From: Dehalogenimonas sp. W
GTDB taxonomy: Bacteria > Chloroflexota > Dehalococcoidia > Dehalococcoidales > Dehalococcoidaceae
Assembly: GCF_037094495.1 (NCBI RefSeq)
Contig: NZ_CP146612.1
Span: 1,116,001 to 1,180,000, forward strand
Length of the DNA: 64,000 nt
Reading direction: 5' to 3'
The position numbers and the translations under genes are program-made. Positions 59,423 to 64,000 of this stretch are shown here, piece by piece. Positions within the stretch are counted from its first letter, which is position 1. Each line of letters starts with the position of its first letter. The notes beneath the pieces are model-generated. The model was not told the origin of the DNA, searched no databases, and saw only the letters and a program-made list of their open reading frames with translations.

Positions 59423-59469
59423 CAGGGCTGGATATATTTCCAATATTAGACGGTTGAGGAGGCCTTGAG

Positions 59470-60009
59470 ATGCCTGAGCTTATGACGGTTAGAGAAGTCG
59501 CAGATTACCTGCGGGTAACCCAAAAAACGGTGTACCGCTTGTTACAGAAGGGAACCATCCCGGCGCTGAAGGTCAGCCACAGCTGGCGTTTTGACAAGGC
59601 CGCCATTGATGAGTGGCTGAAATCCACAGCGGTCGGGGCCAAGACCTCTATCCTGGTCATTGACGATGACCAAACCATCCGGGACCTTTTCCGGGATATT
59701 CTGGAAGACGCCGGGCACCATGTTGTCACCGCCGGCAGCGGCGCTGAAGCGCTGGAATATATCAAAGCCAAGGACTTTGCGCTGGTCTTCCTGGATCTCA
59801 AGATGCCGGGTATGAACGGTGCCGATGTTCTCAGAAAAATCCGCACCATTGATCCGGAATTACCGGTCACCATTATCACCGGTTTTCCGGATAGCGAAAA
59901 TATGGCCCAGGCGCTGTCCCAGGGCCCCTTCGGCGTTATGAACAAGCCTTTCGGTGAAGCTGACGTCTTGAACGCGGTCAAGAGTTTCATCCGCATAGAC
60001 CGTAGCTGA
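59470..60009 (+). CDS. Excisionase-type HTH fused to a response-regulator receiver domain
   Basis: 179 residues. Residues 1-53 are a MerR/excisionase-like HTH_17 domain (LMTVREVADYLRVTQKTVYR...SHSWRFDKAAIDEWL); residues 58-178 are a receiver domain with acidic pocket DDD (65-67), phospho-acceptor D109 in VFLDLKMPG and the conserved Lys in NKPFGEAD. DNA-binding at the N-terminus and receiver at the C-terminus is the reverse of usual response regulators. It is followed 47 bp later by a PAS histidine kinase, its obvious partner. Confidence 0.92.
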   Translation: MPELMTVREVADYLRVTQKTVYRLLQKGTIPALKVSHSWRFDKAAIDEWLKSTAVGAKTSILVIDDDQTIRDLFRDILEDAGHHVVTAGSGAEALEYIKAKDFALVFLDLKMPGMNGADVLRKIRTIDPELPVTIITGFPDSENMAQALSQGPFGVMNKPFGEADVLNAVKSFIRIDRS

Positions 60010-60055
60010 AACAGCCTTTCAGGATGCATTATTTCACGGAGGACCACTTCGGCCC

Positions 60056-61570
60056 ATGACCAGTAACGGTAATAAAAACCAGTTTTCGCGGGAAGAGATT
60101 GAGCAGCGGCTGCTCAGTGACCCCACCATTCTGTTCCGTACCATGTTTGAGCGCTCCGGTACCGCCAAAGCCATTCTGAATAAAGAAGGCATCATCGTGA
60201 TGGCCAATGAAACCCTGGCCAGACTGGTGGACTTGAGCGTTCGGGATATTGAAGGCAAACATTCCTGGTTTGAGTTCGTCGCTGAACATGACCGCCGCAA
60301 GGCTCAGGAGTATCACAATCTGCGGCGCAGCCATCCGGGGCTTGCCCCGGAGCGTTACGAGTTTATTCTGACCGACCGGAACGGTGCCGGCCATGACATT
60401 GAAATCAACGTCGCGGTGTTTCCCGGGACCGATCTGTCGCTGTTATCCATGGTGGAGGTTACCCATCTTAAAACCGCCCAGGAAATGGGGCGGTTGACCC
60501 GTTTTGCCGTGGAGAACGCCGGCGAAGCCATTTTCTGGCTGGATGCAAAGGGCGCCATTCTCTACGCTAACGGCGCGGCCACCCGCATGTTCGGCTATAA
60601 TATCGGTGTTTTAATGTCCAAATCCATTCAGGATCTGGATGCCGTGACTGCCAAACGGGACTGGAAGAAGAAGCTGGCGGACCTGAAGCAAACAGACTCG
60701 CTGGTGTGGAATACGGAATACCGGCGCAACGACGGCCGGGTATTGCCGGTTGAGGTGCTGTTAAGTTTCATCCAACTGGGCGATAAAGGCTACTACTGGG
60801 CGTTTATCCGGGATGTCAGTGAGCGCGTTGAAGCAGCGGAACGCGAAAAGCAGCTTCAATCGGAGCTTAATCTTTCGGGGCGGCTGGCCTCGGTGGGCGA
60901 ACTGGCCGCCGGCGTCGCCCATGAAATCAATAATCCGCTGACCGGCATTATCGGCTTTTCTGAGCGGCTGCTTCGTAAATCCAGCGATGAAAAAATGACG
61001 ACCGACCTCAAGCGCATTCATTCAGAAGCGCAGCGGGCAGCCAAGGTGGTGCAGAATCTGCTGACCTTTGCCCGCCAGCGGGAGCCGCGCAAGGAACCGG
61101 TGGATGTTAACGAGATACTGGCGGAATCACTGGAACTGCGGGAATATGAACTCAAACAGCTTGGCATTCAGGTGGTTACCCATTTTGCCGACCTGCCCGG
61201 CATCAGCGCTGACTATTACCAGCTGGAGCAGGTCTTTGTGAATCTGATAATCAACGCCGAGCAGGCCATCACCACCTCAGGCAAGGGGGATCGGCTGAAC
61301 ATCTCTTCCGGTGAGATGGACGGCTACATCGTGGTTACCGTTGCCGACAATGGCCCGGGCATTAAACCGCGTGACCTGAAAAAGGTTTTTGACCCGTTTT
61401 TCACTACCCGGGGTGATGAGGGCGGCACCGGGCTGGGGCTGTCTATCTGCCACGGTATTATTGAAGAGCACGGCGGCCGGATCAGCGTCGCCAGCGAACC
61501 GGGTGAAGGGACCACCTTTACCATTTCACTGCCGCTGGAAACCGAAGCAGACCGCGCATCCGAAGGCTAG
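60056..61570 (+). CDS. Cytoplasmic PAS-domain histidine kinase
   Basis: 504 residues, no membrane helix. Two PAS domains (about 23-135 and 146-260; FERSGTAKAILNKEG and NAGEAIFWLDAKGAILYANG), a HisKA domain with H289 in GVAHEINNPLTGIIGFSE and a HATPase_c domain (NLIINAEQAI, DNGPGIKP, GTGLGLSICHG). The PAS domains probably sense a cytoplasmic redox or small-molecule signal. Paired with the HTH-receiver protein upstream. Similar soluble PAS kinases regulate rdh genes in Dehalococcoides; whether this pair does so for rdhA at 54154 is unknown. Confidence 0.94.
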   Translation: MTSNGNKNQFSREEIEQRLLSDPTILFRTMFERSGTAKAILNKEGIIVMANETLARLVDLSVRDIEGKHSWFEFVAEHDRRKAQEYHNLRRSHPGLAPERYEFILTDRNGAGHDIEINVAVFPGTDLSLLSMVEVTHLKTAQEMGRLTRFAVENAGEAIFWLDAKGAILYANGAATRMFGYNIGVLMSKSIQDLDAVTAKRDWKKKLADLKQTDSLVWNTEYRRNDGRVLPVEVLLSFIQLGDKGYYWAFIRDVSERVEAAEREKQLQSELNLSGRLASVGELAAGVAHEINNPLTGIIGFSERLLRKSSDEKMTTDLKRIHSEAQRAAKVVQNLLTFARQREPRKEPVDVNEILAESLELREYELKQLGIQVVTHFADLPGISADYYQLEQVFVNLIINAEQAITTSGKGDRLNISSGEMDGYIVVTVADNGPGIKPRDLKKVFDPFFTTRGDEGGTGLGLSICHGIIEEHGGRISVASEPGEGTTFTISLPLETEADRASEG

Positions 61571-61848
61571 TCCTCGCCCGCCAGCCGGGCCATGATTTCC
61601 GCTTCGGTTAAGCCGCTGACAGCTATCGCTTTTTGACGCGCGGTCTGCCCCCGGATTACCTCAATATTGCTCTTCGGAATACCCAGTACGTCCGCCAGTA
61701 GTGCAACCACCGCCTGATTGGCCTTACCGCGTTCCGGCGCGGCGGTCACCCGGAGTTTGAAATAATCTCCAACGCGTCCGGCTACGGCATTCTTTGAAGC
61801 GCCGGGTTGCACGCGGATATTGATGATGATTCTATCGTCAGCGGACAT
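61567..61848 (-). CDS. DUF167 (YggU) family protein
   Basis: 93 residues with the family core INIRVQPGASKNAVAG, RVTAAPERGKANQAVV and NIEVIRGQTARQKAI. Its function is unknown; the fold is small alpha/beta. It converges on the kinase gene with a 4-bp overlap and is divergent from the pncC gene 77 bp away. Confidence 0.94.
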   Translation of the reverse strand: MSADDRIIINIRVQPGASKNAVAGRVGDYFKLRVTAAPERGKANQAVVALLADVLGIPKSNIEVIRGQTARQKAIAVSGLTEAEIMARLAGED

Positions 61849-61925
61849 TTTATCTCACACTCAGCATAATCAACCGGCGGCGGTTATTCAAGCTTTAATT
61901 TCCGTTCTGTTATAATCAACACAAC

Positions 61926-62426
61926 ATGAAAAATGACGGGCAGGGTGAATTGAATCTCTCAGAACCGGAAGTCCTGGCCGGTAAGCTGTTGCGGGAAAAG
62001 GGGTTAACCATCGGTACGGTGGAGTCGGCCACCGGCGGTCTGCTGGCCGCCCGGATTATTGGCGTCCCCGGGGCCTCGGATTATTGCCGGGGCGGTATCA
62101 TAGCTTACCACAACGAGGTCAAGATGAGTCTGGCCGGGGTTAAGTACGCCACCCTCCTGGCTTTCGGGGCCGTCTCCGCCCGGGTCGCCGAGGAAATGGC
62201 CGCCGGCGGCCGTCAGCGCCTGGGGGTGGATATCTGTATTTCCGATACCGGCATCGCCGGTCCGGGCGGCGGCAATGACAACAAACCAGCCGGTCTTTTC
62301 TATCTGGGTCTGGCCACTGCCGAAGGCGTTCGCCATCGCAAGTATATTTTCAAGGGTTCCCGTCAGCAGAACCGGACCGCCGCGGTCAATGCCGCGCTGG
62401 AATGGCTTCTGGAAGAATTGGCCTGA
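61926..62426 (+). CDS. pncC: Nicotinamide-nucleotide amidohydrolase (CinA C-terminal domain)
   Basis: 166 residues. The core motifs of PncC are TVESATGGLLAARIIGVPGA (active-site Ser region), GGIIAYHNEVKMSLAGV and SDTGIAGPGGGNDNKPAGLF. It deamidates NMN to NaMN for NAD recycling. It lacks the N-terminal CinA domain. Its final 51 bp are repeated almost exactly at 63950-64000, on the far side of the following gene. Confidence 0.93.
   Translation: MKNDGQGELNLSEPEVLAGKLLREKGLTIGTVESATGGLLAARIIGVPGASDYCRGGIIAYHNEVKMSLAGVKYATLLAFGAVSARVAEEMAAGGRQRLGVDICISDTGIAGPGGGNDNKPAGLFYLGLATAEGVRHRKYIFKGSRQQNRTAAVNAALEWLLEELA
62370..62420. repeat. Direct repeat copy 1: 3' end of pncC
   Basis: Matches 63950-64000 with 3 differences in 51 bp. 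It encodes the last residues of PncC (TAAVNAALEWLLEEL). Confidence 0.9.
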
Positions 62427-62442
62427 CCGCTGTTTTCACTAA

Positions 62443-63834
62443 TCAAACAGCCGCGGGTTGAAGTCGCCGACCAGTTTTCATGGTAATCAGCAAAGCGGCC
62501 AGAATTATCAGGTCAACGTAGAAAAAATAGTTGCCGAGACTGCGCCAGGCAAAGAACATTGGCAGTATTGAGAGCAACAATCCCGTTTCAGCCAGCCCTC
62601 GGCCATGCTGGAAATACCATAACAACCCGCCGGCAAATGCGGCGGCCTCCAGAATGGTGAATAAGGTGGAAGACCCGATGTGAAATATTCCGGTTTCTAC
62701 CAGGCTGACCAGGCCGACGCCCATGGGGTAAAGTTCGTCAACCATGGGGGCAAATACCGACGACAGCCAGAGTCCCGGACCCGCGAAGATGAACGGCAGG
62801 TTGAACGCAATAAAAACACCGGCGGCGATGGCCGCACCTCTGAAAGCTTGTCTCCATCCCCAACGATGATAAACGTAAATCACAGCGAATGGCAACAGGA
62901 ACCAGGCGGTTTGATAAGCTGCCGTTGCCACCCCGATCAATGCCATGGCGGTTTTGGGTTTTTCAGGAATTAATATCCAGCCCATCATCATAAAAGGCAG
63001 TATGATGACTCGTTTATCCAATCCGATAATACCGGAGACCCAGATTTCCGTACTGACCACCAGCGCCAGCGCAAAGATTAGCCTGTTTCTGGAAGGAATG
63101 CGCCACAGGGCATATCCGGCTGTAGCGATCAGGAAAATTGCCAAAATCACTTGTAAGGTGTCTATTCCCGCCAGCATGAACGGCGCAGTCAGCAGGAAAG
63201 ACCCGGCCGGATAGTTAAGGCGGGATTCAAGTTCAACCGGTATGGTGTCCGGCGTCAGGGCTGATTCGTTCCAGAGTTCCAGCAATTGTTCCTGGCTTGG
63301 ATAGGGGAATACCTCAACAAAGCGCCCTGCCTGCAGCGGGGTCAGGTGAATATAGGGTCCCTCAAATTCATCCATGGCCGTCAGGACGTTGGATACCGCG
63401 TAGGGATTTTCACCTTCCATGAAGTTTTCGGTCGCCTGATGGGTAAGGGCCGCGCCATCGGAATACCGGGGTTGAGCTTCCAGCGAGGCCAACAATTCGC
63501 TGATTGGTTCGGGGAAATCAGCCGCATGGATGATTTCCGATTTTAAGCCGATGTATGATCCGGCAATGGAAACTCCGATTAATGCCAGCACCAGCACCGC
63601 GACCTGGGCTGTCTGCCGTAACCGACTGGCAAATCGGTGCAGATAGACGTCGGTCTGCGGCAGGGTGACCAGCCATAACACCCCAAACCATAGCAGCCAA
63701 ACCACGATACCCCAGGCTGATTTAGCCTGGGTGACGGAATAGGTGTCCCCGGTCAGTGAGGAATAGCCGAGTTTCAAGATGATGGAAATAAAGAAAAGGC
63801 TGATTCTGGGGCTGGCGGATTTGAGAATATTTAT
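62443..63834 (-). CDS. Polytopic membrane protein (glycosyltransferase-like, DUF2029-type)
   Basis: About 10 membrane helices and a roughly 110-residue extracytoplasmic loop (HAADFPEPISELLASLEAQ, then Asn/Tyr-rich PYAVSNVL, TPLQAGRFVEVFPYP). The layout resembles polyprenyl-phosphate-mannose-dependent glycosyltransferases of DUF2029, but the catalytic Asp motif is not convincing. A TTG at 63777 gives 444 residues. An ATA at 63834 follows GGAG at 7 bases and would add a natural first helix (NILKSASPRISLFFISIIL), so a non-standard start is possible; I extended the feature to it. It is flanked by the repeated end of pncC. Confidence 0.65.
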   Translation of the reverse strand: MNILKSASPRISLFFISIILKLGYSSLTGDTYSVTQAKSAWGIVVWLLWFGVLWLVTLPQTDVYLHRFASRLRQTAQVAVLVLALIGVSIAGSYIGLKSEIIHAADFPEPISELLASLEAQPRYSDGAALTHQATENFMEGENPYAVSNVLTAMDEFEGPYIHLTPLQAGRFVEVFPYPSQEQLLELWNESALTPDTIPVELESRLNYPAGSFLLTAPFMLAGIDTLQVILAIFLIATAGYALWRIPSRNRLIFALALVVSTEIWVSGIIGLDKRVIILPFMMMGWILIPEKPKTAMALIGVATAAYQTAWFLLPFAVIYVYHRWGWRQAFRGAAIAAGVFIAFNLPFIFAGPGLWLSSVFAPMVDELYPMGVGLVSLVETGIFHIGSSTLFTILEAAAFAGGLLWYFQHGRGLAETGLLLSILPMFFAWRSLGNYFFYVDLIILAALLITMKTGRRLQPAAV

Positions 63835-63949
63835 TAGAAAACTCCGTTAAGTCTTAACTCTATTTCAATATTATATTCTAAAAATCGGCATACGCAATTA
63901 TCGTCCTTAGCGTCACCGCTGCTAATCGACATGAGTTCAGTTATTGTAA

Positions 63950-64000
63950 AACCGGACCGCTGCGGTCAATGCCGCGCTGGAATGGCTGCTGGAAGAACTG
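63950..64000. repeat. Direct repeat copy 2: pncC 3'-end duplicate, runs off the window
   Basis: ACCGGACCGC through CTGGAAGAACTG at the window end, 48 of 51 bases identical to 62370-62420. The right end lies outside the window, so its full length cannot be told. Confidence 0.9.

Overview
The window looks like a chromosomal segment of a Dehalogenimonas-like bacterium (Chloroflexota, class Dehalococcoidia). The main pointers are a Tat-exported reductive dehalogenase (54154-55551) with two 4Fe-4S motifs, a NuoE/NuoF/formate-dehydrogenase-type operon, a bacterial archaeo-eukaryotic release-factor-like protein, MEP-pathway ispH, and dense, GC-rich housekeeping genes broken by AT-richer islands. The species is an inference; no rRNA is present.

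Layout. 1-7013: end of a DUF3068 protein, a heliorhodopsin, then on the minus strand NuoE-like, NuoF-like, FdhA-like and acpS. 7173-9465: tRNA-Met(CAT) followed by an AT-richer four-gene run (DUF2683-like, LemA, Nudix, 2H phosphoesterase). 9560-15099: DegV, cysK, ispH, plsC and a DUF255 thioredoxin-like protein. 15124-24405: a 2,941-residue repeat-rich, membrane-anchored subtilase preceded by a stand-alone copy of its own propeptide domain. 24706-28462: TerC, TfoX-N, a NosR/NapH-like membrane ferredoxin, a glutaredoxin-PDZ protein with in-frame UGA, and a YgbA-like protein. 28513-38059: cofactor and repair genes (two YjeF-type proteins, TPP riboswitch with an AIR-synthase-like gene and thiE, tag, coaX, coaBC), YtxH pair, baeRF protein. 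38186-48293: accessory zone with an unknown three-gene operon, two tiny membrane proteins each with an in-frame UGA, a broken cupin gene, an IS3-family remnant, and a lipid/membrane cassette (patatin, wHTH regulator, PAP2-like, MMPL transporter, 46-aa peptide, DegV, TatA) closed by an intact second copy of the cupin. 48302-64000: two-component system with a Gly/Met-rich secreted partner, a short promoter-peptide-terminator unit, rsgA, M29 aminopeptidase, rdhA, crcB, HTH-REC regulator with PAS kinase, pncC, and a polytopic membrane protein flanked by a duplicated 3' end of pncC.

The most striking signal is three candidate selenoproteins. In the glutaredoxin the UGA falls exactly on the first Cys of the CPxC active site and is followed by a perfect 8-bp hairpin. 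In the two small membrane proteins (one operon with a near-consensus promoter) the UGA sits in the first membrane helix in a similar [hydrophobic]-V-U context, with hairpins at the same distance downstream (one has a perfect 7-bp stem and a GGUC loop). Selenocysteine decoding is inferred; no selA/B/C/D gene is in this window, and the formate dehydrogenase here carries Cys at the position where others carry Sec.

Other points of interest are a heliorhodopsin in a presumed strict anaerobe, a propeptide-only lipoprotein apparently using an AUU start, a possible regulon box in front of the patatin and PAP2 genes, and a very short transcript encoding a CPC-containing 17-residue peptide.
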